A stretch of 64,000 nt of DNA from Pseudomarimonas arenosa (GCF_014841215.1 NZ_JACYTR010000009.1:62001-126000), one strand, 5' to 3'; shown: positions 1-8,161, counted from the first letter of the stretch. Notes: a model not told the origin generated them from the sequence alone. Made by a program: numbers and translations.

Positions 1-151
1 CGCCGTGGTCGGTTGCCTGGAGGGCATGAAAGTGGCCGGCAGCGCGGAGTCTGTCGGCAAGCACACCACATCGTCCGTGGTGCAGGCGATCTTTCTGGTG
101 ATTCTGTTCGATGCGCTGTTCGCGATCTTCTTCATGGAGATGGACTGGTGA
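1..151 (+). CDS. MlaE-type ABC transporter permease, C-terminal fragment
   Basis: The reading frame starting at base 2 is open from the window edge to a TGA at 149-151 and encodes about 49 residues. They include a glycine-rich stretch (AVVGCLEGMKVAGSAESVGK) and a hydrophobic final helix ending FFMEMDW. This matches the end of MlaE/YrbE-family permeases, the inner-membrane subunit of MCE lipid transporters. The stop codon overlaps the GTG start of the ATPase gene (GTGA), as expected for translational coupling. The call rests on this short C-terminus plus the ATPase and MCE genes that follow. The rest of the gene lies outside the window. Confidence 0.8.
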   Translation, partial: AVVGCLEGMKVAGSAESVGKHTTSSVVQAIFLVILFDALFAIFFMEMDW

Positions 152-954
152 GCACGAACGCGGAGCACATCATCGAGGTGCGCGGCCTGCACAGTCAGTT
201 TGGTCGGCAGGTGGTTCATCATGCGCTGGATCTTGATGTCAGGCGCGGCGAAGTGCTGGGTGTAATCGGCGGCTCAGGCACCGGCAAGTCGGTGCTCCTG
301 CGCAGCATCGTCGGGCTGCGCAAGCCTGAAGGCGGCAGTGCTACCGTGCTGGGCGTTGATATGGCGCGCGCCAGCGATCGCGAGCGGCGATTGATCGAGC
401 AGCGTTGCGGCCTGCTGTTCCAGGACGGTGCCCTGTTCTCTTCGTTGACCGTGGGCGAGAACATTCGCGTACCGCTGATCGAACATCACCGGCTGTCGGC
501 GAAATTACTGGATGAGTTGGTGGCGCTGAAGCTGCGGCTGGTCGGCCTATCAGCTGACGCTGCGCACAAGTATCCTTCGCAGCTATCTGGCGGCATGCGC
601 AAGCGGGCCGGCCTGGCCCGTGCCCTGGCGCTTGATCCGGAGCTGTTGTTTCTCGATGAGCCAACGGCCGGCCTTGATCCGATCGGCGCAGCACAATTCG
701 ATGAGCTGATCCTCAGCCTGAAGCGGGCCTTGAACCTGACCGTGTTCCTGGTGACGCACGATCTCGATAGTCTGTATGCAATCTGCGATCGTATTGCCGT
801 GCTGGCCGATCGTCAGGTGGTCGTGGTCGATACGCCGGATAAGGTTGAGAACTACGAGCACGCCTGGGTGCGCGATTACTTTCATGGACCACGGGCGCGT
901 GCGGCACAGTCCAGTGCTGCGCGGCGCCAGGATACCGCGGTGTCGCATGGCTAA
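148..954 (+). CDS. ABC transporter ATPase of an MCE (Mla-like) lipid transport system
   Basis: This 268-residue ATPase powers an MCE lipid transporter at the inner membrane. Visible motifs are Walker A GGSGTGKS, a Q-loop in LLFQDGALF, the signature LSGGMRKR, Walker B LLFLDEP and the switch His in VTHD. The LSGGMRKR signature and the short N-terminal extension are typical of MlaF/Ttg2A-type ATPases. GTG at 148 is preferred because it overlaps the permease stop and removes an unconserved upstream extension. The gene order permease-ATPase-MCE-lipoprotein differs from the E. coli mlaFEDCB operon and resembles the four-gene MCE loci of other proteobacteria. The substrate, probably phospholipid, is inferred from family. 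Confidence 0.93.
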   Translation: MSTNAEHIIEVRGLHSQFGRQVVHHALDLDVRRGEVLGVIGGSGTGKSVLLRSIVGLRKPEGGSATVLGVDMARASDRERRLIEQRCGLLFQDGALFSSLTVGENIRVPLIEHHRLSAKLLDELVALKLRLVGLSADAAHKYPSQLSGGMRKRAGLARALALDPELLFLDEPTAGLDPIGAAQFDELILSLKRALNLTVFLVTHDLDSLYAICDRIAVLADRQVVVVDTPDKVENYEHAWVRDYFHGPRARAAQSSAARRQDTAVSHG

Positions 955-992
955 GCGCTCGTTCCCCGACTATTTCACTGGAGTCTGATGTT

Positions 993-1958
993 ATGGAAAC
1001 CCGGGCTCATCATGTATTGATTGGTGTGTTCACCCTGGTGGTGGTGGCGGCGGCCATGGCCTTTGCTCTGTGGGTGGGCAAGAGCAGTCTGGACCGCGAA
1101 TGGCAGCCCTACCTGATTGTATTCACCGAGTCGGTCACCGGGCTTACGGTCGGTGGCGCGGTGCAATACAACGGCATTCAGGTCGGCGAGGTGCGGCGCT
1201 TGTCGCTCGATCCCAATGACCCGAGCCGGGTGTTGGCTGAAGTGCGTATCGGTAGCGAAGTGCCGGTCAAGACCGATACCGAGGCGCGACTCACCTTCAC
1301 CGGCCTGACCGGCGTCGCCCTGATCCAACTCAGCGGCGGCTCGATCGAAGCGCCGCGTCTGGCCGTGCAGGGTAATGGCATACCAGAGATCGTCGCCCAG
1401 CAGTCGGCGATCAGCGCCCTGCTGTCCAGCAGCGAAGACATTGCCAGCGCCACCAGCCAGGTAATGGTGCGCATCAATAATCTGTTAAGTGACGAGAACA
1501 TGCGCCGGGTCGGTGCCACGCTCGATCACTTGGAGACGATTTCTGCAGCGGCAGCCGAAGGCGACGACGACATTCGCACCGTGTTGGCCAAGGCGGCCGC
1601 GGCCAGCGAACGCCTGGCGAACCTGTTGGATGGTGCCGAGTCCGTGATGCAACGCATTGATCAGGGCATCGTTCGCGCTGATCAGGCCCTGTCCAGCGAG
1701 ATGCCGGCGATCTTCGAGCGCCTGCAGTCAGCCTTGACCTCGATCGAGCGGGTGGGGCAGCAGCTGGACCAGCTGGTGACCGACAATCGTGCCTCGATTG
1801 ACAGCTTCAGTCGTGACGGCCTATCGCAGGTCGGCCCTACCTTGCAGGAAGTCAAACGCCTGGCTCGTGATCTTGACCGCCTATCACGTCGTTTGGAGCA
1901 GCGCCCGCTCGACGTGGTGATGGGGCGGTCGTCACTGAAGGAGTATCCCGCGCAATGA
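993..1958 (+). CDS. MlaD-family MCE domain protein
   Basis: This 321-residue protein has one N-terminal transmembrane helix (about residues 7-27), then a single MCE domain (about 38-118, containing YNGIQVGEVRRL and LTFTGLTGVALIQLSGGS). A long, mostly helical C-terminal region of about 200 residues follows. MCE proteins form hexameric rings in the periplasm that conduct lipid between membranes. The extended C-terminus is longer than in E. coli MlaD (about 180 aa in total) and could form a helical barrel like that of PqiB or LetB; that is inference. The gene lies 38 bp after the ATPase, and its TGA overlaps the next ATG. Confidence 0.92.
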   Translation: METRAHHVLIGVFTLVVVAAAMAFALWVGKSSLDREWQPYLIVFTESVTGLTVGGAVQYNGIQVGEVRRLSLDPNDPSRVLAEVRIGSEVPVKTDTEARLTFTGLTGVALIQLSGGSIEAPRLAVQGNGIPEIVAQQSAISALLSSSEDIASATSQVMVRINNLLSDENMRRVGATLDHLETISAAAAEGDDDIRTVLAKAAAASERLANLLDGAESVMQRIDQGIVRADQALSSEMPAIFERLQSALTSIERVGQQLDQLVTDNRASIDSFSRDGLSQVGPTLQEVKRLARDLDRLSRRLEQRPLDVVMGRSSLKEYPAQ

Positions 1959-2614
1959 ATGCCACTCGCTGCATGGTCGTGTTCACTCTGCTGGCGCTCT
2001 GTAGCGGCTGCGCCAGCCTCAAGCCCGGGCCGTTGCCCATCGTCGTGCACTCGGCATACGCCATTGACCAAGTCGGCCGCGCGGCCGAGTTCGACCTGCA
2101 ACTGACCGTTGCCGAACCACAAATGCTCTCGGTATGGCAGGACAATCGGGTGTTGCTGCGCACGCCCGAAGGCGAGCTCGGTGCTCTGCAGGGCGTGGTG
2201 CTGGCCGACCAAACCAGTGCACTGGTTCAGACTCGTCTGATCGAAGCGCTGCAGGCGCGCGCGGGTTTGCGTGGCGTTGGCCGGCCCGGCGATGGCAGTC
2301 GTAGCGATTGGCTGCTGCTTAGCAGCTTGTCGCGTTTTGAGCTCGATTATGGCGATGCAGGCGGGCGGGCGGCGATTCGCTTGGATCTGCGCCTGCTTGA
2401 TGCCGCCAGCGGCCGAGTATTGGCCGTGCATACCTTGAACGCAGCGCGCGACCTGGAGCAGGTCGGCGACCCGGGCAGCGCGCAACGTGGCCAGGCGCAC
2501 GCAGTCACGCTTCTAGCCTTGTTGAACGATCAGTCTGAGCAGGCAGCAGTCTGGCTGCGGGCAGAGGCGGTTAAGCGACGTGTTAGTGCGGCCAAAGATG
2601 GGTTTGAGGGCTGA
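1955..2614 (+). CDS. ABC-type transport auxiliary lipoprotein (PqiC-like)
   Basis: This 219-residue predicted lipoprotein has an N-terminal signal ending in the lipobox LCSGC, which places the lipidated cysteine near residue 19. The fold region resembles the ABC-type transport auxiliary lipoprotein family (PqiC/DUF330-like) usually found at the end of MCE operons. It would sit in the outer membrane, or bridge to it, as the acceptor end of the lipid path. The ATG overlaps the MCE gene stop (ATGA), so it is the fourth gene of one operon. Sequence similarity in this family is low, so the call leans on lipobox and context. Confidence 0.82.
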   Translation: MNATRCMVVFTLLALCSGCASLKPGPLPIVVHSAYAIDQVGRAAEFDLQLTVAEPQMLSVWQDNRVLLRTPEGELGALQGVVLADQTSALVQTRLIEALQARAGLRGVGRPGDGSRSDWLLLSSLSRFELDYGDAGGRAAIRLDLRLLDAASGRVLAVHTLNAARDLEQVGDPGSAQRGQAHAVTLLALLNDQSEQAAVWLRAEAVKRRVSAAKDGFEG

Positions 2615-3060
2615 GATTGGCTGATTGGTATTCGTAGCAACTTGATCTGGGCTTGCGGCCAGAAGCGGTCGGTGGCGCCTTGCTGTCCTTCTCCCCTTGG
2701 GGGGAAGGTGCCCGAAGGGCCAATGAGGGTACGAATACGCCGTGGGTGTGGTTGCGAACGACTGTTGAGGACACCCGGCCCTCACCCCCGGCCCCTCTCC
2801 CGAGAAGGGGGACCGATTCGGGTCGCCGCCACGCTGGCTGAGCTTGTCGAAGCCAGCCGACCCAGCACTGCAACCTCAATGCTCGCGTGGGCACCTTCAG
2901 GGCTCGCTTCGGTGGAGGCACCCTTCGACAGGCTCAGGGTGCGTCAAGGCGATTCCATCGCTACCGCGCTCGGACTCTCATCCGCCCTTCGGGCTGTCTC
3001 CCAGTGCGAACAGGGCAAGCCATCGTCCGCTTCGGGTCGGCTCATGCTGTGCCAGCCAGA
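2615..3060. repeat. Gene-free region built from dispersed genomic repeats
   Basis: These 446 bases hold no credible gene. They contain several short repeats of kinds that recur in many proteobacterial genomes. A C-rich/G-rich block sits at about 2689-2726, and another at about 2780-2813 (CCCTCACCCCCGGCCCC, then a GAGAAGGGG complement). CTGAGCTTGTCGAAG at 2838-2852 is matched in inverted orientation, with one mismatch, by CTTCGACAGGCTCAG at 2923-2937. The same core recurs at 7818-7830. The block separates the plus-strand MCE operon from the convergent alkB gene and may help end transcription from both sides. Confidence 0.7.
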
Positions 3061-3690
3061 TCAGATTTTTCCAGGTTTGCCAATCCAGCGAAACGTCAGG
3101 CTAATCCGAGGACCCATCGGGCGAGTGGATTTTGCAATGCCGTGCTTCCAGTTGCGTTGGGTATCGCCCTGCATCAGCAACAGGCTGCCCGAGGGTAGCG
3201 GCAGGCCGATGGCTCTGAGCTGAGGGTTGTTGCGGGGCGCGAATTTCAGGGTCCGCTGTTCGCCCAGACTGAGCGAGGCGATGACCGGGGCGGGGCCGAG
3301 TTCAGGTTCATCATCACTGTGCATGCCCATGCTGTCACGCTGGTTGCGGTAGTAATTCAGCAGCACGCTGTTGAACTGCTGTCTGCAGGCGTGCTCGACC
3401 TCTGCCCGTAGCCGCTGCAACAGTCCAGTCCAGAGCAGTGGCCGCATGGCAAGTCCGGAATAGCTGTAGTTGCAGCCCGGGTCGCCGTACCAAGCAGTTA
3501 AGCGCGGCTGAGCATGTTGCTTGCCGAACAGGGTGAGGGTGTCGGCACGCCATGGCGTGTCGGCGGTCAGCTGTGCGAGCAGCGATTCGGCTCGGTCGGC
3601 TGCAATGAACTGTCGCATCAGCCAGACATGGGCTGACGTCAGTGGCACCGGCTCAAAGTCGACGGCGGGCGCGAACAGATCGTCGGTCAC
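3061..3690 (-). CDS. alkB: AlkB-family 2-oxoglutarate/Fe(II) dioxygenase (alkylated nucleic acid repair)
   Basis: AlkB enzymes oxidatively remove methyl lesions such as 1-meA and 3-meC from DNA or RNA. The Fe(II) ligands are visible as HSD in MGMHSDDEPELG and the distal His in WKHGI; the 2-oxoglutarate-binding Arg is in the C-terminal RISLTFR. The NYYRNQRDSMGMHSDDE motif resembles ALKBH2/3-type proteins more than E. coli AlkB. I chose the GTG at 3690 (VTDDLFAPAVDF), giving 209 aa; an upstream in-frame GTG at 3741 would add 17 residues that look unconserved. It lies directly downstream of the amidase gene and may be cotranscribed with it. Confidence 0.9.
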   Translation of the reverse strand: MTDDLFAPAVDFEPVPLTSAHVWLMRQFIAADRAESLLAQLTADTPWRADTLTLFGKQHAQPRLTAWYGDPGCNYSYSGLAMRPLLWTGLLQRLRAEVEHACRQQFNSVLLNYYRNQRDSMGMHSDDEPELGPAPVIASLSLGEQRTLKFAPRNNPQLRAIGLPLPSGSLLLMQGDTQRNWKHGIAKSTRPMGPRISLTFRWIGKPGKI

Positions 3691-3746
3691 GGCTGCTTTC
3701 AGCGCGAAGCTCGCCCGCGGCCGGCCAGGCCCGAGTATCACTCAGT

Positions 3747-5084
3747 TCAGCCGATCAGCGAATGCACGATCTCACCCAGCTCCAACAGGCGCAGATCGCT
3801 GCCGCGTGGCCCGATCAATTGCAGGCCGGCGCCGCCGTCGAGCGGAATGCTCAGTGCTGGACAGCCGGCGAGGCTGGCGAAAGCGGTGAAATCGGCCAGA
3901 TGGTCGGGTTCTTCGCTATCGATCGCCGGCGGCAGATCCGGTGTGGTCGGCAGCAGCAATACGTCGATGCTGTCGAACAGGCGTCGGGTGGCCACCACCG
4001 CATTGTCGAGACGGCGTTCGGCGCGGGCGTAGTCGACTGCGCTTTTCCGCTCGGCGAAGTCGAGCATGGCGCGCAGCCGTTGCGAGCAATCGGCCAGGTC
4101 TTCAGGGTCGGCCAGGGCGATGCCGGCTTCCATCATCAACAGGGCGGCGCGACGCGCGCGGCTGAGTTCGAAATCACTGAGCAACACCGGCTGGGTGTGG
4201 CCCAGGGCCGGAGCGGCGGCGGCGATCGCCTGCTCGAAGCTCTTCAGCACCGCAGCACTGGCGCCAAGACGGTCGAGATCGCGCACCATGCCGCTGCGCA
4301 GCCGGCCAGGCTCCCAGTCCGGTGCAGCAAACGGCACTCGCCGTTGACGGGTGCGCGGATCATTCGGGTCATAGCCGCTGAGGGTCTGCAGCAGCAGGGT
4401 GAGGTCGTCCAGCGAGCGGGTGATCGGGCCGATGCAGTCAAGCCGCGGCAGGCAGGGCCAAAGCCCGGCACTGGAGACTTCGCCCATGGTTGGGCGCAGG
4501 CCGAACACGCCGCAAAACGCTGCTGGAATGCGCACCGAACCCATGGTATCGCTGCCAATCGCGGCACTGGCCAGGCCCAGGGCTACCGCCACGGCTGAAC
4601 CGGCCGAGGAGCCACCAGCAACCTTGCCCGGATGGCGTGGATTGGGCACATCGCCTTGATGGGCGGTGCGCCCCATGGCGCCCAGCGAGCCCTCGTCCAG
4701 ACTGGTCTTGCCGAGAATCACCGCGCCGGCGCCGCGCAGCCGGCTGACCACCGCGGCATCACGCAATGCCACGCGCTTGCTGCGACCGGCCAGACCGGCC
4801 GTGGTCACCAGTCCCTGGACGTCGAGACTATCCTTGACCGCTAGCGGAATGCCATCGAGCCGGCCCAGCGCACGGCCGCTGGCGCGGCGCTCGTCGGAGG
4901 CCTTGGCGGCACGTAGAGCACCGACTCGGTCGATCCAGATATAGGCTCGGCTGTGCGCATTCTCCGCTTCGGCGGCATCGAGATAGATCTCGGTCAGCTG
5001 CTGCGAGCTGATCTCGCCGCAGGCCAGCAAGGCCAGCTGGCGGCAGATCGAGGAGTGGCGCAGGTTCTGCGGGTCGTGCTTCAT
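3747..5084 (-). CDS. Amidase signature family hydrolase
   Basis: This 445-residue enzyme of the amidase signature superfamily hydrolyses a C-N amide bond in an unidentified substrate. The catalytic Lys is in GIPLAVKDSLD. The glycine/serine-rich loop GGSSAGSAVAVA carries the cis-Ser, and the nucleophilic Ser lies in GSDTMGSVRIPAAFCG. The ATG at 5084 (MKHDPQN) is preferred over longer in-frame starts because AAAGGAA stands about 8-11 nt upstream. There is no signal peptide, so it is probably cytoplasmic. No gatB/gatC genes are adjacent, so it is unlikely to be the GatA transamidosome subunit. Confidence 0.88.
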   Translation of the reverse strand: MKHDPQNLRHSSICRQLALLACGEISSQQLTEIYLDAAEAENAHSRAYIWIDRVGALRAAKASDERRASGRALGRLDGIPLAVKDSLDVQGLVTTAGLAGRSKRVALRDAAVVSRLRGAGAVILGKTSLDEGSLGAMGRTAHQGDVPNPRHPGKVAGGSSAGSAVAVALGLASAAIGSDTMGSVRIPAAFCGVFGLRPTMGEVSSAGLWPCLPRLDCIGPITRSLDDLTLLLQTLSGYDPNDPRTRQRRVPFAAPDWEPGRLRSGMVRDLDRLGASAAVLKSFEQAIAAAAPALGHTQPVLLSDFELSRARRAALLMMEAGIALADPEDLADCSQRLRAMLDFAERKSAVDYARAERRLDNAVVATRRLFDSIDVLLLPTTPDLPPAIDSEEPDHLADFTAFASLAGCPALSIPLDGGAGLQLIGPRGSDLRLLELGEIVHSLIG

Positions 5085-5229
5085 CCAGCTTCGTTCCTTT
5101 GAGTCAGTGAGGCTGGGCCTCAGTTCCGCATCGTGTGGGCTCCGCCGAGGCATTATGACCTGAGCCGAGAAGTCAATCATCCCGCACCTTCTATAATCTC
5201 CTTAGCCACCTAGCCCAAGGACGTTGGAA

Positions 5230-6831
5230 ATGAGCGAACGCGAATTCATGGAATATGACGTGGTCACGGTTGGCGCTGGCCCGGCCGGCCTGGCTTTCGC
5301 GATTCGCTTGAAGCAGGTCAATCCGGAGCTGTCGGTCTGCGTGATCGAAAAGGCGTCCACCATTGGCGCACACATTCTTTCCGGTGCGGTGATCGAGCCA
5401 CAGCCTCTGGATGCGCTGCTGCCGGGCTGGCGCGACAACCCGCCGCCGATCTGCGTGGCCGCCAAGGACGATGAGTTCTGGTACCTGAGCAAGACCGGCG
5501 GGTTCAAGTTTCCGATCGTGCCGCCGCAGATGAACAACCACGGCAACTTCATCGTCAGCTTGGGCGCGCTGTGCGCCTGGCTGGCGCCGCAGGCCGAGGC
5601 GCTGGGGGTGGAAATCTATCCCGGCTTTGCCGCCGCCGAGCCTTATCTCAATGAAGATGGCTCGGTTGGTGGGGTGCGTATTGGCGATATGGGCATCGCC
5701 AAGGATGGCAGTCACAAGCCGGGTTACACCCAGGGCATCGATATCAGGGCCAAACTCACCGTGCTGGCCGAAGGTGCGCGCGGACATCTCACCAAGCAAC
5801 TAGTTAAGAAGTTCAACCTCGACGCTGAATCCGATCCGCAGAGCTACTCGATCGGCATCAAGGAGCTGTGGCAGGTGCCGGCGGGACGGGTGTCGCCGGG
5901 CAAGATCGTGCATAGCCTGGGCTGGCCGGCTGACAGCCGCACTTATGGCGGCAGCTTTCTCTATCACCTGGAGAACGATCAGGTCGCCCTGGGCTATGTC
6001 TCCGGTCTCGATTACCGCGATCCGAACTATCAGCCCTACGAAGCGTTCCAGCAGTGGAAACACCATCCCACGGTCAAACCCCTGCTGGAAGGCGGCACCA
6101 TCCTCTCGGCCGGCGCCCGCGCCATCGTCACCGGCGGCTGGCAAAGCCTGCCCAAGGCAGAGATGCCGGGCGCCCTGCTGATCGGTGACACTGCCGGCTT
6201 GCTCAATGTGCCGAAGATCAAGGGCACACACCAGGCAATTCGCTCCGGCATGCTGGCCGCTGAACACATTGCTCAGTCGCTGAGCTCGGTCGGCTGGGAT
6301 GCTAGGCTGCGTGCTTCACCGGCGATGGCTGAGCTGAAGAAGGTGCGCAATATCAAGCCCGGCTTCAAGAAGGGCCTGTGGTTCGGCCTGATCAATGCGG
6401 GGCTGGAAACGCTGTTTGGCGGGGCGCTGCCGTGGACCTGGCGCAACAAGCCCGACTACGCATCATTGAACAAGCTGGCCGATCAGGAATCGCCCAAGCG
6501 CGACTACGTCGAGCGCGATCTCGCTCCGCGTGATAGATTGGCGGGCGTGTACTTCGCCGCCACCGAGCACGATGAAGATCAGCCCGTGCACCTGAAGGTG
6601 GCCGATACCTCGATCTGCGTCAGCCGCTGCGCCGAAGAATACGGCAATCCCTGCACCCGCTTCTGTCCGGCGGGCGTGTACGAAATGGTCGAAGAGGAGG
6701 GCGTCAAGCGCCTTCAGATCAATGCCGCCAATTGCGTGCACTGCAAGACCTGCGACATCAAGGACCCGTACGAGATCATCAATTGGGTGACGCCGGAAGG
6801 CGGTGCCGGGCCGAACTATCAGAACATGTAG
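5230..6831 (+). CDS. Electron transfer flavoprotein-ubiquinone oxidoreductase
   Basis: ETF-QO takes electrons from reduced ETF (from fatty-acid and amino-acid dehydrogenases) and passes them to ubiquinone in the inner membrane. The N-terminal FAD Rossmann motif is VGAGPAGLAFAIRL. The C-terminal ferredoxin-like region carries CVSRCAEEYGNPCTRFCP and NCVHCKTCDIKDP, which contain the [4Fe-4S] ligands, and the end TPEGGAGPNYQNM is highly characteristic. Length is 533 aa, normal for the bacterial form. ATG 5230 is chosen, with AAGG about 9 nt upstream; a TTG two codons earlier is possible. It is monocistronic here, and the fadD-type ligase at 32 kb could feed the same pathway. Confidence 0.96.
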   Translation: MSEREFMEYDVVTVGAGPAGLAFAIRLKQVNPELSVCVIEKASTIGAHILSGAVIEPQPLDALLPGWRDNPPPICVAAKDDEFWYLSKTGGFKFPIVPPQMNNHGNFIVSLGALCAWLAPQAEALGVEIYPGFAAAEPYLNEDGSVGGVRIGDMGIAKDGSHKPGYTQGIDIRAKLTVLAEGARGHLTKQLVKKFNLDAESDPQSYSIGIKELWQVPAGRVSPGKIVHSLGWPADSRTYGGSFLYHLENDQVALGYVSGLDYRDPNYQPYEAFQQWKHHPTVKPLLEGGTILSAGARAIVTGGWQSLPKAEMPGALLIGDTAGLLNVPKIKGTHQAIRSGMLAAEHIAQSLSSVGWDARLRASPAMAELKKVRNIKPGFKKGLWFGLINAGLETLFGGALPWTWRNKPDYASLNKLADQESPKRDYVERDLAPRDRLAGVYFAATEHDEDQPVHLKVADTSICVSRCAEEYGNPCTRFCPAGVYEMVEEEGVKRLQINAANCVHCKTCDIKDPYEIINWVTPEGGAGPNYQNM

Positions 6832-6903
6832 GTCCGCTGTTGTACGGTCGATCCGGGCAGGTTGGAAATCTGCCGGCCGGATAGGCCAGGAGCCGATCCG
6901 GCG

Positions 6904-7635
6904 TCAGCCGGCCTCCGATAAAAGACGCAGACGTGCCTGCTCACCGGCTACGCGCGGCGCGCTGTCGGCTGGTTCGGCCAGATCGCAGGCAGTCTGCACG
7001 CTCTCTGGCTCAGGCGGGCTGAGCGATCGGCTCACGGTGACGGTGATGGGCCACTCCATATGAGTCGCCACAGGCAGGCCATTGACCCGTTCCGGGGTGT
7101 AGCGTGCCGATTCGATCCAGCGGCGGTACTGTTTTTCCACTGCTGCTCGATCGCGGCGGCCTAGTCGAGCCGGGTCCATGTCCAGGCCATGAAAGCTGGC
7201 GCTGCCGTCTGGGTTGACCGCGAACTTGATGTTCAGTTCGGTGCGTTCGGCGCCGTGCAACAGAGCGGGTGTGATGGGCGGCGGCGCTCGATCAATCCGC
7301 TGCGGTCCGATCGCCTTGAGCTGCATGGCGAACTGCAGCGCGGCCGCTTGCTCACTGGCGCGCAGGCAGGTGTGAAAGCGCAGTTGTGAGGTGACCGTGG
7401 CCGCTGCGCCATTCACTTCGATGGGCTTGAAGTGCAGGTTATGGATATTGTCGAGCGCAGCTGTCGCTATGGCTTGCGGCAGCTGCGGACCGCTCAGCCT
7501 GGCTTCGCTCACCGTTCCATCGGCTGCCACAGTCACTTCGGCATCGATCAGCAGCAGGTGCTCGTTGGCCCAGGTCGAGCCTGCTGCCAGAACTGCGGCG
7601 GCCAATAGAGGAAACCGATGGTGGCGAAAGGGCAT
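6904..7635 (-). CDS. Secreted protein with TonB C-terminal-like region, function unknown
   Basis: This is a 243-residue protein starting at ATG 7635 with a cleavable signal peptide (MPFRHHRFPLLAAAVLAAGSTWA). The mature part has a beta-rich segment (about 20-110) and a second repeat-like segment (about 130-215, EKQYRRWIESARYTPERVNGLPVATHMEWPITV). The latter resembles the TonB C-terminal fold, in which a P-x-x-x-x-G-x-x-V pattern precedes a final strand. It lacks the N-terminal membrane anchor and proline-rich span of a true TonB. Longer in-frame starts run into the repeat-rich upstream region and are rejected. I do not recognise a specific function. Confidence 0.6.
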   Translation of the reverse strand: MPFRHHRFPLLAAAVLAAGSTWANEHLLLIDAEVTVAADGTVSEARLSGPQLPQAIATAALDNIHNLHFKPIEVNGAAATVTSQLRFHTCLRASEQAAALQFAMQLKAIGPQRIDRAPPPITPALLHGAERTELNIKFAVNPDGSASFHGLDMDPARLGRRDRAAVEKQYRRWIESARYTPERVNGLPVATHMEWPITVTVSRSLSPPEPESVQTACDLAEPADSAPRVAGEQARLRLLSEAG

Positions 7636-7721
7636 GTCAGGGGAACCGGATGGTTGTGGACTGCGACGCGGTCGATTAGATCCTTGTGACCTCGCTACGT
7701 CAATCCACCTGTTCAGTTGCC

Positions 7722-7752
7722 GGGCAGCCGAAAAACTGCTCTCAGCAGCCTG
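7722..7752. repeat. Partial copy of the three-hairpin dispersed element
   Basis: GGGCAGCCGAAAAACTGC followed by TCTCAGCAGCCTG matches the right-hand hairpin of the element at 57581-57670 (GGGCTGCTGAAATGAG then TCTCAGCAGCCTG), with a 2-nt insertion and a few substitutions. Only the last module is recognisable here. It lies about 120 bp from the full copy at 7841-7930. Confidence 0.45.
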
Positions 7753-7840
7753 CCAACGGCACCCAGAACCAGAACGTGGTGCCTTGGCCCAGTTCGCTTT
7801 CAAAGCCGATTTCGCCGTGAGCCTGTCGAATGGTGTGCCG

Positions 7841-7930
7841 AGAATCAAACACTGGTCGTGTTCGATGCTGGTGCGCGCCATCCTTGGCGCGCCTGGACAG
7901 GCCGCTGAAACAAGCCTCAGCAGCCTACTA
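7841..7930. repeat. Three-hairpin dispersed element, copy 1
   Basis: This 90-nt stretch aligns without gaps to 57581-57670, with 66 of 90 positions identical by hand count. It consists of three successive inverted repeats: ATCAAACAC...GTGTTCGAT, then GCGCGCCA-TCCT-TGGCGCGC (perfect), then GGCCGCTGA...TCAGCAGCC (one mismatch). Pairing is preserved while parts of the primary sequence differ, which suggests structure is maintained. Orientation is unknown because it is built of inverted repeats. On the minus strand it lies about 206 nt upstream of the secreted-protein start. Confidence 0.65.
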
Positions 7931-8089
7931 ACCGCGGTGCGGGCATTTTCTGGCCGATCTGAAGACATTGCATGAGCAAAATTCAATAACTTGCTGTATT
8001 GCAACAGGTAATCAGAAAGACGGGCGTTTTGGGCAAAAACTCCAAGCGGGGCAGCAAGTTAGCTGAACTCCTTAAGTGAATAGTTTTCC

Positions 8090-8118
8090 TTGACACTGCA
8101 AAGGGGCAGTCATAAGGT
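8090..8118 (+). promoter_or_regulatory. Sigma-70 promoter of the dcw cluster
   Basis: A perfect -35 hexamer TTGACA (8090-8095) is followed after 17 bp by TAAGGT (8113-8118), a moderate -10. The predicted start is about 8125, some 40 nt before the mraZ ATG. This is the expected position for the main promoter of the division and cell-wall cluster. The -10 overlaps the first MraZ box. Confidence 0.7.
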
Positions 8119-8161
8119 GGGCTCCTGTAGAAAAATAGGGGAAAAAGTGGGTCCCCGTGGT
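8117..8161 (+). promoter_or_regulatory. MraZ operator: five boxes at 10-bp spacing
   Basis: Pentamers start at exact 10-bp intervals: GTGGG (8117), GTAGA (8127), AGGGG (8137), GTGGG (8147) and GTGGT (8157). E. coli MraZ is known to bind GTGGG direct repeats separated by 5 nt upstream of its own gene, so the period matches. Two boxes are perfect and three degenerate. The array runs from the -10 element to 6 nt before the mraZ ATG, so bound MraZ would cover promoter and translation start region alike. No clear Shine-Dalgarno is seen before mraZ. Confidence 0.75.

Noticed and set aside
2642-3223. Plus-strand open frame of 193 codons over the gap before alkB
   Set aside because: It runs through G/C-rich repeats and into the antisense of alkB; composition and lack of motifs indicate a spurious frame.
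3747-5084. GatA subunit of Glu-tRNA(Gln) amidotransferase
   Set aside because: The amidase signature is shared, but no gatB or gatC gene is nearby, and the sequence outside the core is closer to stand-alone amidases.
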